This document shows, one piece after another, positions 23,300 through 33,102 of a DNA stretch of 64,000 nt. How positions within the stretch are numbered: the first letter of the stretch is position 1; every line of letters starts with the position of its first letter. The stretch spans positions 2,728,001 to 2,792,000 of the forward strand of contig JAUCEF010000016.1 of NCBI GenBank assembly GCA_033558025.1, given 5' to 3'. A program made the position numbers and the translations under genes. The notes under the pieces are model-generated. The model had not been told where the DNA came from, did not search any database, and saw only the letters and a list, made by a program, of their open reading frames with translations. The DNA comes from Phytophthora sp. 'mugwort' (taxonomy: Eukaryota > Oomycota > Peronosporomycetes > Peronosporales > Peronosporaceae).

Positions 23300-24445
23300 G
23301 CTGAAACAAGCAAGTACAGTACTATAGTTGCATCTTTTTCAGGTTATATGATTTGACAGGTTTACGGTACTTGCTTTAATGCATTTGAGCTTGCACTTTG
23401 TTCATTTGAATTGGGCCTGGTGAATTTGAGCTTGCACTTGGTGAAGTTGGACTGGAAAAGGTGTACACCTAATGTTTTATTCTAAATGTTACTACTCTCG
23501 TGTGCCTTTCTTTTGTACTGCTGAGCCGCTGAGCCAATCAGCAGTACATGTACTCAGTCGGTCGTGATCGAATCTTTTAGCTTGCGCTGAATTGAATTTA
23601 AATTTTAACCTTAGCCTCGAGTACGAGCGGCGAAGCGAAACGTATAGACAACTCTGTCGCAGTGAACCGCAGCCTCCCAGTCTTCGCGTGGTCCACCGCT
23701 CAGCAGCGCCCAAGCTGAACCTCAACATACACAGAAACAAATTGCACATGCTGCCACCGTCTAGGGGTAGACTTCGGCTTTGAGATCGTGACGCTGAAGC
23801 TTAATGGAGTGAGGAATCTCAACGATGTTACAGTACCACCGGGAAAAAATATACCAAATTTATCAAGGAATTCATCTGTCACATCACGCACGATAGCTAA
23901 GCTTTAGCCTAACGCACGAGACCAGCACTTCAGCTAGGCAACAGCGTAATGTCCTCATTGCCCTCATGTTTTGCCTTGAAATGCTGTCGGAATTTGTACA
24001 ACCCGTTCCGAGACTTTTGAAAATGTTAAACCAGCTTACGGGGTGCGTGCATCGTGAAGATGTCCGCTGCTCACTTACCTCCATCCATCTGGGCACGACA
24101 CACTTAGCAGGTGTTCAGGCGACTCCCAAAAATGCGTCTGTAGCTGTGTTGCTACTGCTTGGTAAATTATATGTACTGTAAGCAGTCCGATGCTCAAGTT
24201 TGACGCAGCCACAGCTTTCGAACACGCCGGGCAAAAACTGGGCAAAAAAAGTAGCATTGCACGTCGCTCGGTGTAGTCTGACGCAACGCATCGAATGACA
24301 TCACGGCCGCGCGACACCTGACGTGCCCGCGCGTTGCCACATACCTCGAAGTCACCCAGTGTGGGGCCTGTAGGCCACTCACCGCCGGATCCGCGCGTCT
24401 TTTCCTTGCAGCCTCTGCTTGCACCGTCGAACTCTGGTGCCCTCC
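23300..24445. other. Intergenic region upstream of the desaturase gene
   Basis: No gene is supported. The sequence just after the transposase repeats the phrase TTTGAGCTTGCACTT (near 23385 and 23426). Open frames on both strands (for example 24075-24449, minus) have no domain and overlap the expected promoter of the desaturase gene. Confidence 0.4.
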
Positions 24446-24458
24446 TCATTTGCAGATT
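24446..24458 (+). promoter_or_regulatory. Oomycete-type initiator ahead of the desaturase gene
   Basis: TCATTTGCAGATT lies about 65 bp before the ATG at 24522. It resembles the oomycete core promoter consensus, an initiator TCAYTYY followed by the flanking CAWTTT block. Distance and orientation suit a start site; no experiment is implied. Confidence 0.45.
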
Positions 24459-24521
24459 CTCCTACTGCGAACCACCAACACCAGCCCAACGCTCTCTTTG
24501 TCATCTGCCGACTGACTGACT

Positions 24522-25718
24522 ATGGCGATCCTGAACCCGGAGGCCGAATCGGCCGCCAAGCTCGCCTCACTGTCCGAGGCCAAGCAGCGCGAACTCGCCG
24601 AGGCCGGCTACAAACACGTGGAGGGTGCCCCGGCGCCACTGCCGCTGGATTTACCGCAATTCTCGCTGCGCGACCTGCGCGCCGCCATCCCCAAGCACTG
24701 CTTCGAGCGCTCCTTCCTCACGTCCACGTACTATATGATCAAGAACCTGCTCACGTGCGGCGTGCTCTTCTATGCGGCAACCTACATCGACCAGATGGGC
24801 ATTGCCGCCTACTTGCTCTGGCCCGTATACTGGTTCTTCCAGGGCAGCTACCTCACTGGCATCTGGGTCATCGCTCACGAGTGCGGCCACCAGGCCTATT
24901 GCTCCAGTGAAGTGGTGAACAATATCATCGGCCTCGTGCTGCACTCGGCGCTGCTCGTGCCCTACCACAGCTGGCGCATTTCACACCGTAAGCACCACTC
25001 GAATACGGGTAGTTGTGAGAACGACGAGGTGTTCGTACCCGTCACCCGCTCCGTGATCGCCAGCTCCTGGAACGAGACCGTCGAGGACTCGCCGCTCTAC
25101 CAGCTCTACCGCATCGTATACATGTTGGTCGTGGGCTGGATGCCTGGCTACCTCTTCTTCAATGCGACGGGCCCGAGCAAGTACTATGGCAAGCCGCGCA
25201 GCCACTTCAACCCGTATTCAGTCATCTACTCTGACCGCGAGCGCTGGATGATCGTACTGAGTGACATTTTCCTGGTCATCATGCTGTCTACCCTGGCCAT
25301 CCTGGTGCACACCTTCTCGTTCCACACCATGGTCAAGTTCTACGTTGTGCCCTACTTCATCGTGAACGCCTACCTCGTGCTCATCACGTTCCTGCAACAC
25401 ACGGACACTTACATTCCGCACTTCCGTGAGGGCGAGTGGAACTGGCTGCGCGGCGCACTCTGTACAGTGGACCGCTCGTTCGGCCCGTACATCGACTCGG
25501 TGGTGCACCGCATTGTGGACACGCACGTGTGTCACCACATCTTCTCCAAGATGCCGTTCTACCACTGCGAGGAGGCCACGAACGCCCTCAAGCCGCTGCT
25601 AGGCAAGTTTTACCTTAAGGACACTACGCCCGTGCCGCTCGCACTGTGGCGGTCGTACACAAACTGCAAGTTTGTCGAGGACGACGGCGAGGTCGTCTTC
25701 TTCAAGAACAAGCTTTAA
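24522..25718 (+). CDS. Delta-12 type fatty acid desaturase
   Basis: A membrane-bound (ER) acyl desaturase that introduces a double bond into oleoyl chains to make linoleate, the entry to polyunsaturated fatty acids. It is an uninterrupted 398-residue frame from the first ATG. The three histidine boxes that hold the di-iron centre are HECGH (119-123), HRKHH (155-159) and HVCHH (335-339). Hydrophobic spans lie near 75-115, 135-150, 195-215 and 245-290. There is no fused cytochrome b5 domain, which argues against a front-end desaturase. The spacing fits the delta-12/omega-3 group. Omega-3 activity cannot be excluded from motifs alone. An initiator-like element precedes it by about 65 bp. Confidence 0.9.
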   Translation: MAILNPEAESAAKLASLSEAKQRELAEAGYKHVEGAPAPLPLDLPQFSLRDLRAAIPKHCFERSFLTSTYYMIKNLLTCGVLFYAATYIDQMGIAAYLLWPVYWFFQGSYLTGIWVIAHECGHQAYCSSEVVNNIIGLVLHSALLVPYHSWRISHRKHHSNTGSCENDEVFVPVTRSVIASSWNETVEDSPLYQLYRIVYMLVVGWMPGYLFFNATGPSKYYGKPRSHFNPYSVIYSDRERWMIVLSDIFLVIMLSTLAILVHTFSFHTMVKFYVVPYFIVNAYLVLITFLQHTDTYIPHFREGEWNWLRGALCTVDRSFGPYIDSVVHRIVDTHVCHHIFSKMPFYHCEEATNALKPLLGKFYLKDTTPVPLALWRSYTNCKFVEDDGEVVFFKNKL

Positions 25719-25985
25719 GCGGCGGCGTGCTGCCACACATGGCCACCACTCCATTAACGTTACTTCATTATCAACCTCGCATTAGGCATTCCAACTGACA
25801 ACCATCCAGCAAACATCCTTAGATCTGTGATGACATCATGACTGTGTGGAGATTAACGTTTCATTTCGAGCAGCGAAACGCACTTAGTAGGAATGTAGCC
25901 ATCTTGAGTCATCTCACTTCAACTTGCAGTAAAGGACTTAATATTTCTCCGGCATAATCTATACATGTATCAATAACTGCTAGTA

Positions 25986-26894
25986 TCATTCTGGGCTGGT
26001 GCTCTGGATGGCGGCCAGGTGCTTTCTGAGGTCCCTCTCCGACTCGCTGTCGCCGCTGGCGTCTTCCGACGACCCCCGGTCCGTCTCTCGCTTGTCACCC
26101 GCAGCTCTAGCTCTCTCAGGTCCTTCTGCTTCTGGAACAACGTGGTTCAAAGCACATGACTTGCGACGCTCGGTAGCATTTCTCCACTTTTTAAACGAGC
26201 CGACGCGGCGAATCGTGCGTCGCCCCATACCACACTTGTTCACTGGGCTGCCATTAGCGGACACAAATCCCTCGCTTGCTCCAGAGTCTCGGCGTGGCAG
26301 CAATAAAACCTTGTACTGAAACGCTCGACCCCGCCGAGCCAGACTGCAACCTCGTCCTCGGAACCAGCAGCATGCTACGACCACCACAAGTCCCATTGCA
26401 ATAAGGATCCATAACGCAAGGTACGACATACTTATCGTCGATGGGGATGGGATGCTAATGCTCTTCGACGCAGACGTCGGCTCGATGATGATCTCGGCTG
26501 AGGCACGAGCTGTCGGAGACACTTTTATTGGCGCGTCGAGTACAACAGCAAACGCTCGCCGGGATGCTGTTGCCGAGTCTCCTGGCTCGTTCCGAGCGTC
26601 AACTAGAGCGGAGAGGATCTCCACTGCAAGCTGAGCCCGTTGCTGACCCCCTTCAAAGATCACGGCACCATGCAACTCGAGAAAGTCGACCCCTGGACGA
26701 GCCGGCTGGAGGTCTGTACTCGTCGGAGCAGTAAAATACGTGACACGGGCACTGGAGTCGCATCTCCAAGAGCAGCATTCACGCCGTACAGGAATCACGA
26801 CCAACAGTCGATGAGCTGGGAGCTGTTGCACCACAAGAGGAGTGCTAGACAAGAACGCAAAGGAATCTGCACACGACGGGGGATTGGTCCCCAT
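25986..26894 (-). CDS. Single-pass membrane protein with Calx-beta-like domain (5' end uncertain)
   Basis: No family assigned to the whole protein. Residues from about 45 to 125 have the pattern of a Calx-beta domain: ARPGVDFLELHGAVIFEGG, then VEIL, and FAVVLDAP. One strong membrane span follows (YLALWILIAMGLVVVVACCW), then a basic, serine-rich cytoplasmic tail of about 125 residues. This suggests a type I surface protein. No signal peptide is visible at the ATG at 26894. An acceptor-like GTGTGCAG at about 26870-26863 lies just inside the frame, so the true gene probably has upstream exons in 26870-27140, where I could not settle the structure. The domain call is by eye. Confidence 0.5.
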   Translation of the reverse strand: MGTNPPSCADSFAFLSSTPLVVQQLPAHRLLVVIPVRRECCSWRCDSSARVTYFTAPTSTDLQPARPGVDFLELHGAVIFEGGQQRAQLAVEILSALVDARNEPGDSATASRRAFAVVLDAPIKVSPTARASAEIIIEPTSASKSISIPSPSTISMSYLALWILIAMGLVVVVACCWFRGRGCSLARRGRAFQYKVLLLPRRDSGASEGFVSANGSPVNKCGMGRRTIRRVGSFKKWRNATERRKSCALNHVVPEAEGPERARAAGDKRETDRGSSEDASGDSESERDLRKHLAAIQSTSPE

Positions 26895-27235
26895 GCCCCG
26901 CGCAGCTTACCGACTACGTACGAGACGTACTCAGGGGAGGGTTTTAAACGTCGGGGGTGTCGCCACCATCACAAGGTCGCGTTTCATGGTGCTTGGGTCT
27001 GTGTTGCTGTTCATGAAGTCATCGTGCTCAGAGCCTGAGGAGTCGGAAAACGCTAAATCGGGGAGAATCAGAGACGGAGACGTCGAGCTTCATACCTACC
27101 TCTTACCTACACATAACGGTATCCATACAAACAGTCTATATTTTCCGTTCATAAAAGCAAGCTAAATGGCCAATGCGCGTCCATAAGTACGTGGTCTGCT
27201 CTTCTGGCTGGCATCTGTGTTCGCGTTGGTTCCAA

Positions 27236-30200
27236 TTAGTCAAACCAGCGGTCTGCGTTCTCGGAGTTTTCGTCTCCTTTGGCCACCGCAGACTTTTCAC
27301 CAAAAATCTCCTTCTTGTAACTATTCACCATCTCCTCGAACGATTTTTCTTTCTCCTGCTCCTTCGCGTGCTTGCGCTGGGTGCGAGACAGCGTCTTGCC
27401 CTTCTTCGCCAAGTGCGCCGTCTCGAGCGAGGCCAGAGCGTCATCTTCGGCATCACCACGCGGAGCTTCGGCACGTTTCCGCTTCTTGGGCTGCTGTTTG
27501 ACCTCCTTGACTACCTTGCTCGTCTTTTTGGAAGATTTCGTCTTGCCCCCCTCTTCCTCCACCTTCGCTTCGGCCTTTGCTTGAGCTCGCAGTTTCTTCT
27601 TCTCGCGCTGACGCTGGCCACGGCTCTTTTTCGCCATCTCTGCATGTTCGTCGCCGCCCTCACCTTGCGCTTCCTTTAGAGCACGTTCCTCTTCCCGCGT
27701 CTTGGCTGCATCAGCAGCGCGCTTCTCACGCAGTTTCAGCTTGCCGTGATTCTCGAGCGCAAACTCCACAATCAGGCGCGACTTGGAGCTGTCGGGAGCA
27801 CCCGAAGTCGCGACCCGACCGGCCGCATACGAAGTATACTTTGGATTGTTGTTGAGGATACGCAGAGCAGCCAACGCGTGCAAATGCTCTGAAAACTCGA
27901 CAAACCCGTAGCCACGTGAGCGAGGATCCTTACCAGCCTTGGCTGATTCCATGTCGCGTACGACCTTGGCCATGCGCACCTTCACTGGAGGGTTTCCCTT
28001 AGGAAGCAACTCAGGTTTGATCTCCGTGTGGTCCACATTGGCAGCACTGACCCCCGCGCTAGCCGCATCATGGAAGAGCTTCTTGAGCTTGCGGTCATCC
28101 AACGCAGTTGACAGATTGCGGACAGAAAGACGCATGGGCGACACAAAGTACATGGGGTTCTGAAGCTTGAGCTTTTTCTCGCGAATCGCGCGGCGGCGCT
28201 TGTCAATATCCATCTTCGGCAGATCCAAGTCGTCATCCGCCATTTTGTTGACGTTAAGGGTACCTTCGTATGCCAGATAGAGATTACGTTTATCCAGACG
28301 GCGGCGTTCACGAGCGTTGGAATCCGCCAGGTGCTCAGCGTCCGTCTTGGACACAGCGCGCGACAGGATGAGCTGACGTCCGTCCAGAGTCAAAGCATCG
28401 TCGCCACCGTCTGCAAGCGCAGACAATGTGAACATGTTTTCCTTCCTCTTGTCCTTCTTGTGCTTCTTTTTGTCGTCAACTTGCGGTTGCTCGCCGCGTT
28501 TCAGGACTTCCGCAGCCACCTCAGCCGCTTTAAAACGAACAAATCCAACGCCCTTCGACAGACCTGAGCCCTTGTCATACACCACACGAGCGTACTCCAC
28601 AGCACCGAAAGTCTCGAAAAACTTGCGTAACCCGTCCTCGGACGTCTGGAATGACAGGTTACGGATGAACAGCGTGCGTTCACGTTGGGCTTCGGTGTCT
28701 TGTTTGGGAGCCGGCGTCGCTTTCTCCTCCTCGTCTTCCTCTTCTTCGTCCGCATCATCAGATCCAGCTTCCGCCTCATCGTCAGTAGCCATTTCGAGCT
28801 GATCGTCATCCTCGTCGCCACTGTTCGTCTCCTCGTCCTCATCTCGTTCTGGAGCCGTAGCAGCCACCGCCTCTTCCTCCTGTTTTTTTCGCTGTTCTAG
28901 ATACTTCGTCTTGGACAGCGCAAAATCGACTATCATCTCACGGCCCTTGAGTTTCGTTCCATTGAGCTTTTCCACAGCTGCACGCGCGTCAGCCACATCA
29001 CGATACTGAACAAAGCCAAATCCACGGCTGCGACCAAGGACCGGCTCGGTCGGCGTCGTTTCATCTACGTCCTCGCTCTGGGTTGTGTCCTCCTCCACTG
29101 GCATACGCACGACGCGAACCTCGAACAGAGGGCCGTGCTCCTCAAAGAGCTTTTCCAGATCTTTATCCGTCGTCTGGAAAGCCAAGTTACGCACAATAAG
29201 GCGCAATCCCTCCGCCTCGGCAGCATGCTTTGTGTGGCCTGGCTTGCCTGCGGTTCCCTTCTCATCGCCGACCACAACAGCCTTAGCTGCACTCTTCACT
29301 TGCAGCACGGAACCCTTGAAAATATGGTGATCCAGTTTAGCGACAGCCACAGCCGCGTCTTTCGTAGTCTTAAACTGTACCAAAGCATAGCTCTTGCCAG
29401 TCCGTGCCTCTTCCTTGAGCTCCACCTTCTCCACAGCACCCACCTTCTTCGCCTTCTTCAGTACATGTTTCTGGTTCACATCAGCACCCAGACCGAAAAT
29501 TAGGACGGACTTCTGCTCCAGGCTGGCCTGTTCCTCCTTACGGCGCTCCACGTCGCGCAAAAATTCACGGTGTTGTCGCCGGCGCGCATTGCGCTCACTC
29601 TGCGCGTGACCAGAAGTAGCAGCAGAAGCAGGTTTAGTTGCCGCGACAGATGTGGCCTCTAGCTTGGCTCCCTTTTTCAGCTTGGCCAGTTTGGTCTTCT
29701 CTTCGGGCTCGGCCTCCGCTGGCGTCTGCTGAACCTCTTCCTTAGCCTTGGCTTCCGCCTTGGCCGCCTTCTTAGCAGCCTTAGCAGCGCGACGCTCTTC
29801 CTTTGCGGTCTTGCGCTCCTTCTTGGCCATTTCCTGATCCTCCTCCTCGTTGTGTTCAGGCTCCTGAATCTGCGCGTCTTCTTGCTCCTGCTCCTGCTCC
29901 TTGGGTTTCTCCGCAACAACAGGCTTGCTCTTCTCACTCAACCCACGACGCTTTCCCTTCTCCATAGCATAGTCTTCCATAAAAGTACCCAAGCAATACA
30001 TTGGTCAGTACTCTGACGTTGGACAGGAGACAGGCAAACGGACGCACCGATGAGCATCTTGCGACCCTGGAAGTCCGTCTTGTTGAGTTTCTCAACGGCC
30101 ACCGCCGCATCGCTCTCCACAGCGCTGCAGCACCAAAAGAAGAGCATTAATATATGTATCAGTAGGTCAAAGGAGTCACACGCTGCACTGTTTATTGTGC

Positions 30201-30384
30201 CAGGCAGGTAGTCGAGGACGTACAACTTGACGAAGGCGAATCCGCGCGTGAGCATCTCGCTCTTGCGTTTGCCCTTGTCCTTGATGACATCGATCTTCTT
30301 AACGGGTCCGACCTCGCTGAACACTTGCTCTAGCTCCTCCTGCGTCACGCCAAACGGCAGGTTGCGCACGAACACGCTCGCCAT
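27236..30384 (-). CDS. Nop4/RBM28-like nucleolar RNA-binding protein, five RRMs
   Basis: Resembles yeast Nop4 and human RBM28, nucleolar proteins needed for 60S subunit assembly. Exons 30384-30224, 30124-30048 and 29973-27236 join in frame to give 991 residues. RRM1 (about 1-80) spans all three exons: SVFVRNLPFGVTQEEL, RGFAFVKFAV. RRM2 is near 235-310 (VLIFGLGADV), RRM3 near 337-430 (RLIVRNLAFQ, RGFGFVQY), RRM4 near 530-600 (TLFIRNLSFQ, KGVGFVRF) and RRM5 near 710-810 (RLSVRNLSTA, RGYGFVEF). Lysine/glutamate-rich stretches separate them, an acidic block precedes RRM4, and the C-terminus is basic. RRM number and order support the assignment. It lies next to a G-patch gene and a SURF2-like gene. 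Confidence 0.82.
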
Positions 30385-30710
30385 AGTCACTCTGCTCTGC
30401 TGGCCAATGCCGGAATGCGCTCTTCACCACCAGTGGCCGTCAATATATTATTTGACAGGTTACATGATGGTGTGAATTCTAAAGGTAATATGATTATACA
30501 GATACATGGAAGCAGACACAGTATCAAAAAAACTATGGAGGCAGTATGCGTTTTTAAAATATGACCATGCTAAGACGGACGCGAGAGGTGGAGATGGAAG
30601 TTTGCGATGTATTGGCCCGAAAGGCTCTTAGTAAATAGTCGTTCACACACGCGCGTAGACTGCGCTGCAAGATCTGGGCGAAGAGGAAGCTAACCGAAGT
30701 ACAATCCAAT

Positions 30711-31325
30711 CTACTCGGCGGCCGACCTGTAGGTAGAGGAGGCGACGCCAAGGATGGCTGCCATCTCGGCAGCGCCGTAGTTCTTGGCGTCCTTGTTGGT
30801 CTGACGCTTCCGGTAGTGCAGTCGCCGTGAAACCGTGACCTTGTCACCACCGGACTTTTTGCTCTTCTTGGCCTTCTTCTCCTTCTTGGTCTTCTTCTCC
30901 TTCTTGGCTTTTTTGTCATTCTTGGACTTCTTGCTCTTCTTGCTGCTAGCGCTGCTGGAGCCATCGTCCGAATTATCAGCATCCGAGTTGGATTTGCTGC
31001 CGTACGATTTGTTAAGCGTCTTGAGCACGTCCGCAAAGCCACCCGCTGTCTCGGACCAGCCCTGCACTTCCGCCTGCTTGAGACTGCAACCCACGCCCAA
31101 GTTCTCCGATCGGCGCGCGATCTTGACATGCGTAGCCTGGCCTTGCAGGTCCTTTCCCACACCTTTGCCGGCCGACCAGCCCATCTTGACCAGCATCTTG
31201 AAGCCAAACTTGGAAGTGTCCGAGGCCCACGCCATGTTCTGCATGCCACCCACAGCCACCATCGTCTTGCCGGCCGCGCTCGCCTCGATGGGGGAAGAGG
31301 AGGACGCCACGTCCACAGCCGACAT
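30711..31325 (-). CDS. G-patch protein (PINX1/GPATCH4-like)
   Basis: A nuclear or nucleolar RNA-associated protein; G-patch proteins usually activate DEAH helicases. Single exon, 204 residues. The G-patch spans about residues 36-78 (FGFKMLVKMGWSAGKGVGK, then NLGVG). A serine/aspartate stretch and a long lysine-serine run (KKSKKSKNDKKAKKEKK) follow, typical nucleolar-type low complexity. The N-terminal position of the G-patch and the basic tail recall PINX1 and GPATCH4, but the sequence does not separate them. ATG at 31325 is the first in frame. Confidence 0.75.
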   Translation of the reverse strand: MSAVDVASSSSPIEASAAGKTMVAVGGMQNMAWASDTSKFGFKMLVKMGWSAGKGVGKDLQGQATHVKIARRSENLGVGCSLKQAEVQGWSETAGGFADVLKTLNKSYGSKSNSDADNSDDGSSSASSKKSKKSKNDKKAKKEKKTKKEKKAKKSKKSGGDKVTVSRRLHYRKRQTNKDAKNYGAAEMAAILGVASSTYRSAAE

Positions 31326-31676
31326 CGTTTAATGAGAGATGGAAGGGGTTACTGCCGAGATACGAGGAGAGAGGAGCGTCGCTGACGTCGACTGAGTCCT
31401 GTGGAGCTTTTCGGGCTATGAGACGACCCCCGCTCGCCATTCAACGACGAATTGCGTACTTAAACGAGGTAAGTTGTGGTACCGTCGTTTGGGTACCAAT
31501 TGGTACCGGTATGAGCTCGATAAAAATTGCTGATGGCATGCGAACGTTCCACAACTCCTGCGGCAAGATTCCTGCCATTCAGCCTAAAACATTAACATGA
31601 TCTCTGGCTTTCAGCAAATTCAGCGCTCGGTATGAAGTTCGATATCAGCCAGCGACATCAAAATCCGTGTATTAGG

Positions 31677-32885
31677 TTAGAACGTGTGGTATTCCTCCAC
31701 GAACGCAGCTAGCTGGGCGGCGAGCGCCTTGCGGAAAGGCGAGCTGGACGAATTGAGCGCCGCATGCAGCGCTTTACCACCTTCCGACTGGTAACGAGAG
31801 GGCACGACGGCCTCCACGTCGAAGCCGCCGCCGCAATCCGAGCTCAGATCCAGGAACTTAAGTTCGCCAGAAACCGAGTTGTCTCCCTGTTCCAACTTGC
31901 ACGCCAGCGTGAACGTAAAGTCGAAGATGTAGCGCTTCGCGCCACGCACCACCGCAATCGACGCGTCACCCTCGAGCTCAGCCACTTCCAGCGACGTCAC
32001 GACACCTTCAGCAGTGCCCAGCGGCGCTGAAACTCCCGAGACGATCTTCTCCAGCTTTCCCTTGGCCCACGAGGTCATGTCCTTCTCCTCAAATGTGTTA
32101 CCCTGGTTCCAGGCTGAGCCGCCATCCACATTCTTAATCTGCACCTTGTTGGGGTCTTCCACCTTCTTGGGGGCAATATCACCAATGAGCTGCTTGGCCT
32201 CCTCCGTGAGCTCATTGTTGAAGAACGTCGTCACGCGTCCGTCCGCCAACTTCTTGTATCCGCGGACGTGGCCGACAATTTCGTTGTCATCCTCATCCAC
32301 GACCATCGCACTAGCAGAAGTGGCCGGCTTTGCTTGGGCAGCAGCAGCGGCAGAGCTGGTCTGTGGCACTTCCATGCGGGTCATCACCTTCTTTGGCGCG
32401 GATGCGACTGGTGCTTCCTTCTCCTTCTTAGTCATCTCCTTCACCTTGACATACAGCGTCATCACTGACTTATTGCTGGGCTCCAGCGACTTGGCATCGT
32501 CCAACACGGCTAGCGCCTCTTTGAAGCGGCCGAGCTTGACAAGCGCCTGCGCTTTTCGGAAAAATCCCTTGGCGTACGTGGCGTCCAACGCGACACAGGC
32601 CTCAGCGTCCTCTAGCGCCTGGGCCGCCTTGCCCATGGAGCAGCGAGCCGCCGAGCGATTGGCATAGAAGACGTGCTGGTTCTGCTGCAGATTGTTCCCG
32701 TTCACGGTGATGGCGCGTGTGTAGAGCACTTCGGCCTCCTCCAGCGCCTTCTGCTGGAAGGCAGCGTTGCCTCGGCGCTTCAGTTCTGTCACGAGGTTCT
32801 CCAGCTCCATGGGGTTCGTGGGTACGGGCCCATGTAGGACATCCGAGTGGCGTGAGAAGGGCAGCGTTGCGTCTCCTCCGAACAT
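31677..32885 (-). CDS. TPR-Aha1 domain fusion, probable Hsp90 co-chaperone
   Basis: A 402-residue single-exon protein. Residues about 20-135 form three tetratricopeptide repeats with the residues of a carboxylate clamp that grips the EEVD tail of Hsp90/Hsp70: Lys and Asn in LKRRGNAAF, Asn in YANRSAA, Lys and Arg in YAKGFFRKAQ. A lysine/alanine linker follows. The C-terminal part (about 255-400) looks like the N-terminal domain of Aha1, the activator of Hsp90 ATPase: SAWNQGNTFEEKDMTSWAKG, then EGDASIAVVRGAKRYIFDF and GELKFLDLSSD. Having a clamp TPR and an Aha1-type domain in one chain is a coherent Hsp90 regulator. TPR is certain; the Aha1 call is by pattern and order. Confidence 0.75.
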   Translation of the reverse strand: MFGGDATLPFSRHSDVLHGPVPTNPMELENLVTELKRRGNAAFQQKALEEAEVLYTRAITVNGNNLQQNQHVFYANRSAARCSMGKAAQALEDAEACVALDATYAKGFFRKAQALVKLGRFKEALAVLDDAKSLEPSNKSVMTLYVKVKEMTKKEKEAPVASAPKKVMTRMEVPQTSSAAAAAQAKPATSASAMVVDEDDNEIVGHVRGYKKLADGRVTTFFNNELTEEAKQLIGDIAPKKVEDPNKVQIKNVDGGSAWNQGNTFEEKDMTSWAKGKLEKIVSGVSAPLGTAEGVVTSLEVAELEGDASIAVVRGAKRYIFDFTFTLACKLEQGDNSVSGELKFLDLSSDCGGGFDVEAVVPSRYQSEGGKALHAALNSSSSPFRKALAAQLAAFVEEYHTF

Positions 32886-33102
32886 GGTCTTGCAAAGTTA
32901 CGTCACTCAATGGATCCGATTGAAAAATGTGTGAAGCCAATTGGACATGGCAACAAATTAATACTATTTCGAAGTATTCCAGAACTTTCGATACAAAAAA
33001 CCACATTAGATGTCTTCTCTATGGGCAGCGCGGTTTGAGGCAGGCCACCCGGAATCTATTGAAAATGCATGCAAACTTTCGTGAAACTAAGGCTGGTTCT
33101 AC

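Noticed and set aside
31476..31520. GGTACCAATTGGTACC palindrome between the G-patch gene and the TPR-Aha1 gene
   Set aside because: Only 16 bp and without further structure; may be a chance restriction-site-like palindrome.
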